Assembly: GCA_950022295.1 (NCBI GenBank)
Contig: OX465599.1
Location: 273,627,501 to 273,691,500, forward strand
DNA length: 64,000 nucleotides
Source of the DNA: Bromus sterilis
Taxonomy: Eukaryota > Streptophyta > Magnoliopsida > Poales > Poaceae
Reading direction: 5' to 3'
Shown: positions 23,323-32,392 of the stretch, piece by piece
Layout: every line of letters starts with the position of its first letter
How positions within the stretch are numbered: position 1 is the stretch's first letter
Program-made: the position numbers and the translations under genes
The notes under the pieces: model-generated
Seen by the model: only the letters and a program-made list of their open reading frames with translations
Told to the model about the DNA's origin: nothing
The model's database searches: none

Positions 23323-24245
23323 ATGTCTGACGAAGAGGCTCCCATAGGAAATGAGTCTCCCATAGTTGATGGACTTGAGAATTTCCCTGAACCACCGAAG
23401 CCGAAGGGCAAAGGTGGTAAAACGAAGGAAGTGAATAATGCCAGAGGCATTCCCGAAGCTATTCGCATTAAGATGGGGTATAACACTCCTCCAGAAGAAA
23501 CATATCAGGATAGGAAGACGAGATTGCAAAGGATTCGCAGATATTGGGATGTCAGGTGGTACAAGTTCAAGAGCATCCCAACTTGGAAGTGGGCAATGCA
23601 ATTTGCTTTCATTCCTCCTTACAGATACACCACAGTCATGTGTGCTCAGTACACCGAAGCCAACCGGATGAAGTACTATCCAAAGCCTCCGGCTGTTCCT
23701 CACCCAAATTCACTCAAGACTCCGGATGATTATCCAGATGAGAAAATCAGGCTTGCCATTTTGGCTGAAAAGAAGAGAATCCGCGAACAAAAGAAAGCTA
23801 AAGCTCTTGCAGCTGCTGGACTTGATGATGCTGAACCATCGAAGCCTAAGAAGAGGCGAAAGCTTCGGAAGCTTAGTAATTCGCCACCTCCTGCTTCAGA
23901 TGAGGAGGCAGAACACGAAGCCGATGACCAAGCTGAAGCAGCTGCTCAGCTCGAAGATTCTATCGAAGAAGATCCAGCTGATGAAGCTGATGATGAGTCA
24001 GAACACTCACCCATTCCCCCCAGTCCCAAGAAGAAACTGATTCGAATGCCTCTGAAGAAGAAGGCTGGAGCGAAGCCGACTACTCCTAAGGGTGTTAAGT
24101 TCCAAGAACCTACAGAACCTCCTGCTCCAAAGAGGAACATTGACTTGACGAACCTGGTGGTCGAGGCACCCTTGTCGTCTAAGCCTCCCCGCCGTCCTGT
24201 TCCATCCGAGCAGAGGACCAAGGAACGGCATGACCCGAAACCTTT
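23323..24245 (+). pseudogene. Sirevirus env-position ORF, N-terminal part, truncated
   Basis: Starts MSDEEAPIGNESP at the first ATG after a long ATG-free leader. About 308 codons are original; the frame then runs into LTR sequence (WSVLHSW) and stops at 24294. The protein is highly charged: an aromatic-rich segment (RYWDVRWYKFKSIPTWKW, about 70-90), then KKRRKLRKL basic clusters, acidic runs, and KKKLIRMPLKKKAG, so nuclear localisation would be plausible. I do not recognise a family. From its place after pol and its Lys/Pro/acidic composition I infer that it is the first part of the ORF whose remainder is at 17571-15010, split by the inversion. Confidence 0.6.
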
Positions 24246-24652
24246 GACTTGGTCAGTTCTTCACTCTTGGTTGATTATTGAGGAAATCACTTAAACCTTT
24301 GACAAACTGGACTTCGAGGCGACAATAACTCTTCGCTCTCTGAAGAACAACTCTCTAACCGTCTAGGAGAATTGCAGTTCTCCAAGATAACAAGGCTAGC
24401 AAACTTCTTCCTAAGTCATAATGAATCAACTCAGATCAATAGGACTTATGCTTCGGTGGATCGGTATTTGAAATGCTTCGGTGGGGTTGCTCTCTCTCTC
24501 TCTCCTCTGTAGGGAATCAATGTTGGAGCTTTATCACCAACCAATAACTTCAGGAACCTAACCATCTGTTTCACACTAGAAAACTTGTTAGTTCCTCTAC
24601 TGTTTTGACCAACAATATCCAAAACTCATGAGGGTATAACTTTGCTCTTACA
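24246..24652 (-). repeat. Right LTR of Sirevirus-like element, doubly truncated
   Basis: Corresponds to 13562-13840 plus 14353-14475 of the left LTR. The outer terminus (CTCTTACA) is intact; 370 bp of the inner end are missing at the env junction, and about 510 bp are missing from the middle. The mid deletion joins GTTGGAGC to GCTTTATC at a shared AGC (24527-24529). Confidence 0.88.
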
Positions 24653-24657
24653 CATTG

Positions 24658-25847
24658 CCATGCAACATCCACCTTCTCATGACTTGATCCTCATGTCATA
24701 CATGATACTTGCTTGATCGATGAGCTGCATGCTAGTTGGGCCTTGCCCTAATCATTGCTACATGACGCGCTAGTATCATTGCATATCCTGCTATCCTGGC
24801 AGAGGCATACATTTGCATCATGATAGTTATATCTTCTTTATGTGAGTACCTTTGTAAAGTGTGAAAGATCTCCTATATTCTTGTAAAATATAGAGTGTTA
24901 CCCCTAAAGTGAGGAAAAGATCCCAAAGAGGACAAAATAAAAAGATCCCAAAGAGGACAAATGAGAGTTAAATAGAAAGAGCCATTGAGGCCACGAAAAA
25001 AATAAAAAAATAAAAAAAGAGAAAAATAAAAAATAAAAAGAGAGAAGGGGGCATACTACTATTCCTTTTGAGAGGTCCACACTAGTACTTCATCCTCTAT
25101 CCCTTGTACTCCATAGAGATCATCATCATCCATATATCTATGTGGGGACCTTCACACTATAGAACTTGGCTTGTATATTCCAATGATGAGCCTCCTCAAA
25201 CGAGCTCTAGGTCTTCTTGAGCAAGCAAGTTAGATGCACCCCCACTAGTTTCCTTGGTGAGCTTTTAGCTCACATGTGCATCCGTTGCATGGCAATCATA
25301 CTCCTCACATCATATCTATCATATGGCCTTCTCTCGCCTATGATTGTCCTCATTGATGTGAGCCTTTCACACCTTTTTTGTCTTACTCCTCCACCTTCTT
25401 TTTGTTTGGACTTTTAGGTGTCAGCTTTCTTGCTCACGCTCATCCATTGCATGAGAGCTCAAAATATCGAATGGGAGTGGATCAGTTTGACTTGTACCTG
25501 GCTAGTGGTCTGGGGACGAGTCAAGATATGAATCCAAAGGATACTAAGTGTGAAACTTTAGTAGATAGTTGTTCTCAACAACCTTTTTTTCTCTCTCTTT
25601 TTCCCAGTCCCCTGCTTGCACGCAAACACCATCTGGAGACATTCGAGTCACGGGCAGCGAGAGCTCTTGCACCTTTTGTTCTTTTGTTGCTTGTGTCAAT
25701 GCTAATATAGACTCTTCCTTGTTAAGACTTGAATTGAATTGCATGCTTTGATTGCTTTACTTAAAAAAGTCCTTATATGGTTGTGTGGCATGTCACCACA
25801 GAAATTATGCTTGTTATCATTTACCTACTCGAGGACGAGCAGGAATT
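24658..25847 (+). mobile_element. Family A internal region, non-coding (right of Copia insertion)
   Basis: Continues the element after the CATTG duplication. It matches 62990-64000 and, reversed, 53790-54481. It contains an A-rich stretch (24960-25050) and many short chance frames with no protein resemblance. Sequence GTTCTCAACAACC and GAGTCACGGGCAGCGAGAGC near its right end is shared by all copies. Confidence 0.8.
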
Positions 25848-25861
25848 AAGCTTGGGGATGT
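25848..25861 (+). other. Polypurine tract of family A element
   Basis: AAGCTTGGGGATGT directly before the 3' LTR start at 25862. The mirror copy at 53772-53785 sits at the same place relative to its LTR. The upstream blocks at 12134 and 12190 share AAGCTTGGGGATG. Confidence 0.75.
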
Positions 25862-27510
25862 TGATACGTCCAAAACGTATCAATAATTTCTGCTTGCTCC
25901 ATGCATGTTTTGTGTGACTTTGCCATGATTTGCTTGAACTTTCATACACTTTTGAGCATATTTGGACTAATCTATTAACCCAGTGCACCCAGCTGCCAGT
26001 TGCTGTTTTCGGCTGTTTTTGTATTTCAGGTTTTCCGGCCATTAAAAGTGCTCCAAAAAATCCGGAAAAATCAGCTAAAAAAATCAGCAAACCGGAAGCT
26101 TCCGGAATCACCAAGGCAGCGGAGGGGGGCCACCACAGGGACTCTAGAAGGGTCCCTGGAGCGGCCCTACCCTAGGTCGCGCCAGGGGGCCTCCTTGCTG
26201 CCCTGTGGGTCCCCTCGACACCCACTCCGCCTATATTTAGCCCTCGGGGTGGAAACCCCTAATATCAATCTCTTTTCCGCGAACTCGCCTCTGTGCCGCC
26301 GCCGCCATTTCAAGATCAGGTCTGCCTAGAGATGCTGCCCCGGCACCCTACCGGGAGGAGGAACCCCCTCCGGGAGACCATCCATAGCCATGGACGCCTC
26401 CCGTATGTACCATGAGTAGTCCCCCTTGGACCATGGGTCCGTGACCAGTAGATATGTGATGTACTTCTCTCCTCTTTGTGCTTCCACTTTCGAGACCTCG
26501 TGAGCTGCCTCACATGATCGAGGCACTATTGTAATTTCTGCTGTTGCTATGCTGAGTTTGCTGGGATCAGATGGATTATGAGACTATGTTCAGATTGTGA
26601 TGAGTAATATATTTGGTTCTTCGCTTTTATATTTTGTTCTTGAGTAAATTCTTCCATGTTGTCCGTTGCAGTATTTTTCTTTGGCCAAGTAGTTTGCTTA
26701 CAACTCCAAGAGGGAGAGTTATGCTTGATTGTGGGTTCAGCCCCCTGATGTCTAGCTTGAGTGACAGAAACATGAGACTAGGGGATGTGTTGTTTCCACC
26801 AAGGATAAAACAACGGTGCTTGTACCCACGGGTGCAAGGATTGTTTACTTTACGCAAAGTTCTTTTAATGCAGTTGTCTGTTGCTTTGAGTTTACACTTT
26901 GGGTGGGATTCACAACTTAATACCAGCGAGATGTTCTGGATAGATATCTCAAGGTGGATGATTCGTAGTAGATGCAGTTGGATTTTGGTCTACTTACCTT
27001 GGCGTACTGCCCATTGCTTTTGAGCCCTTCCTTTATTTGCAACATAGTTAGCATTGCGGTGCCTTCATAATTCTGTCAATTGCCCAGCTGTGATGTGTTT
27101 ACCTCGCTAGCACTTTTATCATCTTTTGGGAGAGAGACATCACTAGTGAAAATCACGGGACCCCGGTCCATCTTCATATTATTGTTTACACCCTTAGTTT
27201 ACTTTCAGTCTTTACTTTCAGTTCCACTTTTATCTCTTGCGTTAATCCTTTGTAAACAACAAGGCCGAGGAATTGACAACTCCTCTGTACTCGTTGGGAG
27301 CAAAGTTATTTGTATCTGTGTGCAGGTCCAGGTGAAGCTAGCAACCTTGGCGCCATTGTTCACTTTACCACCTTGTTGTATCCTTCGGAGTCCTACGGGA
27401 GACAAACCTTGGTATCTTTGCCAAGGGAAAACTTGCCGCTGCACTATATCTCACCCTGCACTTGGGGTAACCAACGAGGCTTGAAGAGTATTAACACTCT
27501 CTTGGCATCA
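25862..27510 (+). repeat. 3' LTR of family A element (1649 bp)
   Basis: Begins TGATACGTCC, ends CTTGGCATCA, with a TATA-like CTATATTTAG near 26231. It is followed by the GCGCC target duplication. It is the longest complete LTR of the family here and serves as the reference for the other copies. Confidence 0.92.
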
Positions 27511-27557
27511 GCGCCGGCTTGGGGGCCTCTTGGGGGCGCAGCTGGAATGCTCTAAGT
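27511..27557. other. Right flank of family A insertion, possible end of DNA-transposon remnant
   Basis: Continuation of the segment at 8230-9029. It ends CTGGAATGCTCTAA, similar to inverted terminal repeats of grass Harbinger-like miniature elements. This is weak evidence. Confidence 0.3.
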
Positions 27558-29694
27558 TCCATTCAATTCCAACCCCAGCTCGCTTAACATGCACCTGTTG
27601 ATATATGTATCATATTAATCCTGTTAAACCTTGTTGATGTCTAGGACCTTGTTGATGTCCAAGGGTGTGATGAAATTTTGAATTTTTTTGAAACTTCTCG
27701 ATCGGTTACCTTTCATATTTTGAAAAAAAATAAAAAATATTTTTTTTAATTTTGAAAATCCATTTTTCCTTTTCCGATTGACAAAAGTAGGGGTTTTTTT
27801 GTGAATGATCTACCAAATATTTGATGTCAACTTAAACCACTCCATTTTTGTAAAATACTAGACCATATTTTATTTAAAATTAACCAAAGTTTCCATCTAA
27901 AATGTTTTTTTATATACCTCTCCTAAAAAAGACAAATTTCCGCAGATTCAGTTGGTACGGGGTCAAATTTCAAAAATATCATTTCTAGGTACACAAGTAG
28001 TCATTTCATCAGGGATCCACCAAGAGTTTTGCAAGATTTCATCCCTAGCGGTCATGCCCCCCGTTTTGACCACTTTTTTAAATCGACAAAAAAAATTAAA
28101 AAAAATCAAAAAAATGTAAAACCTTCGCGTTGCATCCTAATTTATGTCTTAGTAACTATACAAAACAACAAACTTGTAATAAGGCAAATATCTTAAAAAA
28201 ATCTTTTCAAAATGTGCTATCGAGTATGAAGATTCATGATATTCAAGCCAAATGACCGATGTTATATCTAGTTTAAAAGGATAGTTTTCCCAAATGATCT
28301 CATATTTTGCACATGTGTGTATATTATACTGGCCAACAAGTTTGCCAAAGGAAGTTTTTGTGAAGGATTACCAAATATTTGATGTCAACTTGAAATACTC
28401 TATTTTTTTAAAGTACTAGACCATATTTTATTTATAATTGACTAAAGTTTCCATGTAAAATATTTTTTTATATAAATCTTCTGAAAAAGACAAATTTCCG
28501 CAGATTCAGTTGGAACGGGGTCAAATTTGAACTACATGTGCTTGATAGTTTGCTCTTTATTAAAAAAATCTTTTCTAGGTACAAAAGTAGTCATTTCATT
28601 AGAGATACACCAAGAGTTTTGCAAGATTCCACCCCTAGATATCACCGGTCATGCCCCCTTCCCCGTTTTGAGCGCATTTTGAAACCGGCTTAAACAATTC
28701 AAAAAAATGTAAAATCTCCGCGTTGCATCCTAATTTATGTCCTACTAACCATGAAAAACAACTAACTTGGAATATGATAAATATCTTTAAAAAGTCTTCC
28801 CAAAATGAGCTATCGAGTATGAAGATTCATAGTTTTCAAGCCAAATGATCGATGTTATAGCTAGTTTCAAGGCATAGTTTTTCCAAATCATTTCATATTT
28901 TGCGCAAGTTTGCATATTGGAATGGGCAAGAAGTTTGGCAAAGGAAGTTTTCATTTATTTACACAGAAAATTCATTTTTTTTTCTGAGTGCCAAAAGTAT
29001 GGTTGTTTCGTGAAGAACCTACCAATTATTTAGTGTTAATTTGAACCAATATATTTTTAAAAATACTAGACCATTTTTTATTAATTCAAATAACAAAAAA
29101 TGAATTTTACATGATAAATTATATTAATAATAATAAATAATTATTTTTAACATAAACCTATATTAAAATAAACATTAATGATGAATTAATCTTATTATCC
29201 CCTATACTTTGATGTCACATGATAATTATTAATTAATAATTATTATTAATTATTTTTTATTTTGTAGAAAAAACGTACTCCGACGGCATTGCCGTAGGCG
29301 TAGGCCTGGTGGTCAGCTACGCCGACGTCTTGGCCGTAGGCGTATCTTTTTTTTTATATTTTTAATATTTAATTTTTTTATTGCTACACCAACGACCTGA
29401 CCGTACGCATATCTCCGTTTGATTTTTTTTATTTTCAATTTTTTTTTATTTTTTAATTATTATTTTATTTTGTAGGAAAAAACGTACACCGACAACATTA
29501 TCGTCAGCGTAGGTCTTGTGCCGTTAGGCCATCTAACGCCGTCGTACGTTCGGTTTATATGACGACGAATTTCTTACGCCGACCGTCGATGTAGATTCAC
29601 CTACGACGATGGTCACACAGCTGCCTTCCCCTCCTTAAGATCTATGCCAACGCTCCCGACATTTGGCCGTAGGCGTATGTGCTCAATCCCATAG
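27558..29694. mobile_element. CACTA-like transposon end with long internal repeats
   Basis: The right part (29278-29694) carries repeated GC-rich motifs on an AT-rich background (GCCGTAGGCGTA, TACGCCGACG and diverged forms) and ends CCCATAGTG, whose reverse complement starts CACTATGGG, like a CACTA terminus. The left part is AT-rich and holds two long direct repeats plus a partial third. No transposase frame is visible and I found no left terminus, so a non-autonomous or truncated element is the best guess. Confidence 0.5.
27790..29090 (+). repeat. Long direct repeats (about 560 and 650 bp period)
   Basis: Landmark ACCAAATATTTGATGTCAAC occurs at about 27812 and 28370, with a diverged third at about 29021. 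TACTAGACCATATTTTATTT, GACAAATTTCCGCAGATTCA and TCATGCCCCC also recur in the same order. Repeat unit two contains an extra stretch (28530-28570). The copies are clearly diverged. Confidence 0.8.
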
Positions 29695-30391
29695 TGGCTC
29701 GCAACAGCATGAGAGCATGCGCTCGTAAGAGTAAACAAGTGCTTTTCAAGTAGTCACCGTCTCATCACCGTCCATATATGGAAAAAAAGGTTGAGACGAA
29801 AACGTAATTCTTAGACGTGCATATATACCGTCTTCGTGCCCGACTGCGCACGGCGTCGCTGTGCATCTCAGACGCCCTTCCATATTTGGATAACGTCGGC
29901 CGGCCGGCCGGACAAGAGCACCTTCAGCGTACACGTACCCAGCCCCAGCCGCAAAACCATACAAATGCATGCACGACAACGAACGATAGAAAACGAAACG
30001 ATCCTCTCTACGCCGCGCGTGCGCGCGACACGTCGCCGGCCTGCCGTCGTCGTCGCTCTGGCGCGCGCTCCGGCATGCGTCCATTAAACCAAAAAGGCGA
30101 GCAGGAGCCGCATTAACTCAACGTTGAACGCTGGCTCGTCGCGGCCTGGATATGGCGCCATCGAGCTCGCCTTTCGCCGGAAAGCTGCGTGGACAGGCGC
30201 GCGGCACCGTGCGTGCATGCATGGGGACCGGAGATTGGCGAGCTAGGGCTCCTGGACCCGTACACTTGTGCGAGCCCGTCATGGCCGCGACGACGACGTC
30301 CGTTTGAAGCTGCCGCGCGACGACGACGTCTGCTTCAAGCTGCCGTGCTGCCCATGGCATGGTTGGTTACTGGTTACTGGTTAGGCGCGAG
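29695..30391 (+). promoter_or_regulatory. Upstream region of putative host gene
   Basis: Becomes GC-rich toward the right and shows no transposon match in the window. It has short CpG-rich and ACGTACGT-like motifs, which are common in grass promoters. Overlapping open frames on both strands look like composition effects. Confidence 0.4.
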
Positions 30392-30398
30392 TATAAAT
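30392..30398 (+). promoter_or_regulatory. TATA box of putative host gene
   Basis: TATAAAT in a GC-rich context, 156 bp upstream of the ATG at 30554. A transcript starting about 30 bp downstream (near 30425) would have a leader of about 130 bases. The leader contains an ATG at 30409 followed closely by a stop (ATGAGCCCTGA), a possible micro-uORF only if transcription starts upstream of it. Confidence 0.65.
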
Positions 30399-30553
30399 GC
30401 GGCGCGCCATGAGCCCTGAGGCGGCCACACGCAACGCAACGAAGACGTACGCAGGCTACAATTCCACAAGCCACCTCTTGCTTGCAAGCCAAGCGAAGCT
30501 AGCTAGCTATACATATACGTACGCTAGATTTCTTTAGTGTGTGGTCGATCGGC

Positions 30554-30919
30554 ATGGCGGCGAAGGCGCAGGTGGCGGCGAGGTTCGTGACGGAGGTGGC
30601 GCCGCCGCAGCTCGTGTCGGTAATGCGGCGGAGGAAGGTGCCGAGGAGCCTCGACACGATCGTCGAGGACGACAGGGAGCTGCAGCTGGCCTACGGCGAC
30701 CATCATCATCATCATCATCATCAGGCTACTGCTTCCGCCGCGGCGTCGCTGAAGAGTGCCGGCGCGCGCACTGGCAGCGGCGGGTTCATGAGGGAGCTCA
30801 GCAGCTGCTTCTCCGGCAACTGCGTCCACGGCCAGGCGGCCGGTGGCGGATGGGAGGGTACGCGCAATAAAGGACACGGCAGACGAGCCGTGTATGCGCA
30901 CCAGATGCATGGGAATTAA
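30554..30919 (+). CDS. Small uncharacterised plant protein, putative host gene (121 aa)
   Basis: ATG-initiated single-exon frame with strong G/C third positions, as is usual for short grass genes. The N-terminus (AARFVTEVAPPQLVSVMRRR, then SLDTIVEDDREL) has the look of a conserved short block seen in small plant proteins, but I cannot name the family. A seven-His run (residues 50-56, from a CAT repeat) and an Ala/Gly/Ser-rich middle follow, then FMRELSSCFSGNC (78-90) with two Cys. There is no signal peptide or membrane segment. The C-terminus after about residue 100 is basic and less convincing: a GT at about 30857 could be a splice donor, so the true end may differ. An earlier in-frame start codon is not supported by the TATA position. 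Function unknown. Confidence 0.55.
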   Translation: MAAKAQVAARFVTEVAPPQLVSVMRRRKVPRSLDTIVEDDRELQLAYGDHHHHHHHQATASAAASLKSAGARTGSGGFMRELSSCFSGNCVHGQAAGGGWEGTRNKGHGRRAVYAHQMHGN

Positions 30920-31204
30920 GCTCATGAACAAGCAGCTTGCCTGCTGAACTTGAGCGTCCGTACATGTTTGATCAGGTCGATCGGTATCATTCGTGCGCCC
31001 TTAGCCCGTTCCGATACTTGTATGCGCAACTAAGCTTCGTGGTGACAATTACTGTCAACGATTTTAGTCTCATGTTACTTGTTTCTCTATACATTATTAC
31101 TAGAGTCTATGGGTTTAACTGTATTAATTAAGAAGTAAAGAATTGCTATGCTGAAAAAAAAGAATTGCTAAATTAATTAGCTAGAAATCGGCTGAAAACC
31201 ATAA
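30920..31204 (+). other. Downstream flank of putative host gene
   Basis: AT-rich, with no coding signal. No canonical AATAAA was picked out in the first 200 bases. It contains a short duplicated AAAGAATTGCTA (31137 and 31161). Confidence 0.3.
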
Positions 31205-31790
31205 CACACTTTTTTTATTTTTAAAGAAAATGCGGGAGGCCCGGTTTTATAAATAATGCCACACAGGCAAAATAGCGTTTGGACAGACAACCAACAATTC
31301 CAGGGATAAGAAATAAGAGAGACGAACAGCAGTTTAAACAACACGGCACGCAAGCTACAACCAAAAACTGTAGGCACACGGTGATAAACTCTAAGCTAGC
31401 AGGACCAAGGAAGGATGGCGGTGACGAGGCATGCGAAGCATCAAGCATTGGAATCTCGGCGAAGAGTGGAAAGGGAGAGCGTCGTCGCCTTGATTTTGTC
31501 GATCACCGCCTCCAGGTCCCGCGTAGCCTCCTCGTTACTCAGAGATTTTAACACATGTAAAATGGCCATGAGGTTATAAAGTCAATTAACCGGGTGCTTG
31601 GAAAAAACATGTTCAATGGTGAATTTATTCCGAGTGGTCCAAAGGACCCAACACATAGCCGATAACACGGGCCAGAAAAGGCGTTGAAACCAGCCCAAAA
31701 GCGGTCGCACAAGCAAACGGACATCCCTGACGGAGCGGGAATACATCATATAGTTTGCAAGCATGTGACTAGGTCACGGAGTTGTAATAT
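31205..31790 (-). mobile_element. L1-type LINE 3' fragment
   Basis: On the minus strand, 31764-31582 encodes CWVLWTTRNKFTIEHVF, the motif that follows the zinc-binding domain at the C-terminus of plant LINE ORF2 proteins. Downstream (leftward) is a non-coding 3' region ending at an A-rich stretch on the minus strand (T-rich on the plus strand at 31208-31222), consistent with a LINE tail. The 5' part is absent, as expected for 5'-truncated LINE insertions. Confidence 0.6.
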
Positions 31791-31898
31791 CACAGAACGA
31801 GTAAATATGCTTATCGGTAACAAGGATGGGCTAGGTATAGAATACCGACGATCAAACCTCGGACAAACAAAGTATCATAGGACAAAGGGATTAGGAGT
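31791..31898. other. Unclassified short stretch before family B element
   Basis: Sequence such as AATACCGACGATCAAACCTC resembles dispersed Triticeae LTR material but I cannot assign it. Confidence 0.25.
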
Positions 31899-32096
31899 TG
31901 ATACGTCCAAAATTTGACATATTTTATATCGTAATTCACCCTTATTCATTGATATATTTTACACTATGATGCTATTCTTATGTTGTTTTGGCTTGTTTTA
32001 CACAGTTTGCAACTTTCCGGTGCCGAAACAGTAAACGCAGGATTCAGCGGAGAAAAGTGGACATTGAGTTGCTGAAAGAGAACATCTCCAAATGAG
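31899..32096 (+). repeat. Start of family B 5' LTR
   Basis: TGATACGTCCAAAATTTGAC to AATGAG, 198 bp, ending in the ATGAG target sequence (32092-32096) of the chromovirus insertion. Confidence 0.75.
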
Positions 32097-32189
32097 AGTC
32101 ACAACCCCAAGTTAGGTAAGTTCTAGGGTTTGAGTGCCCCTTTGCATCATGTGAAAAATTCAAAAGAAAATCAGAATTGGGGAAAAGAA

Positions 32190-32392
32190 TCGAGAGTACC
32201 CTGTTCGTATTCTTGATTCCGCAGAGCGTGTCACTTGTCGTCAGAAGATCAAGTTCCTCAAAGTGCAATGGTCCCATCACTCCGAGAAAGAAGCAACATG
32301 GGAAAGAGAAGACCGCCTCCGTGCCGAGTACCCCACCTTCCTCCCGACGACTTCTGAATCTCGGGAAGAGATTCTTTTGAGTGGGGGCGAGT
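32190..32392 (+). pseudogene. Chromodomain at the C-terminus of chromovirus pol (fragment)
   Basis: In one frame this reads VRILDSAERVTRRQKIKFLK, then VQWSHHSEKEATWEREDRLR, then AEYPTFLP, ending ILLSGGEL beside the LTR. The order (basic strand, VQWxxHSxxEATWExED, YP.LF) is that of the chromodomain found at the end of chromovirus integrase, which is thought to guide insertion through histone marks. Only this tail is left; the fusion to LTR sequence on its left is a deletion junction near 32189. Confidence 0.85.

Larger units (their letters stand above)
13192..24652 (-). mobile_element. Sirevirus-like Copia element with internally inverted gag-pol-env block
   Basis: The ends TGTTAGACC and CTCTTACA are flanked by CATTG (13187-13191 and 24653-24657); the family A copy at 62985 has a single CATTG there. 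A polypurine tract sits on the inner side of the left LTR only if the element is read on the minus strand, so the LTRs define a minus-strand element. The left env-like ORF (17571-15010) agrees with that. The block from about 17690 to 24245 (gag C-terminus, pol, env N-part) reads on the plus strand. The right LTR is only about 400 bp and is joined directly to env sequence; primer site and gag N-terminus are absent. An inversion with flanking deletions explains all of this. Confidence 0.88.
9030..27510 (+). mobile_element. Non-autonomous Athila-like Gypsy retrotransposon, family A, with nested Copia
   Basis: Two direct LTRs (9030-10503 and 25862-27510) are flanked by a perfect 5-bp duplication, GCGCC (9025-9029 and 27511-27515). 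A primer site of the Athila type follows the 5' LTR and a purine-rich tract precedes the 3' LTR. Without the 11.5-kb Copia insertion (13192-24652) the element is about 7.0 kb. The internal region has only a degraded gag; no protease, reverse transcriptase or integrase is visible, so it would need enzymes from a related element. At least three further copies or pieces of the family lie in the window (199-1829, 52178-54481, 59808-64000). Confidence 0.92.

Noticed and set aside
29746..30360. Frames on both strands upstream of the small gene
   Set aside because: Composition-driven; the TATA box and start at 30392/30554 suit the downstream frame better.
30697..30723. Run of His codons as an engineered tag
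   Set aside because: It is a CAT microsatellite inside a natural-looking grass frame, surrounded by native transposon DNA.
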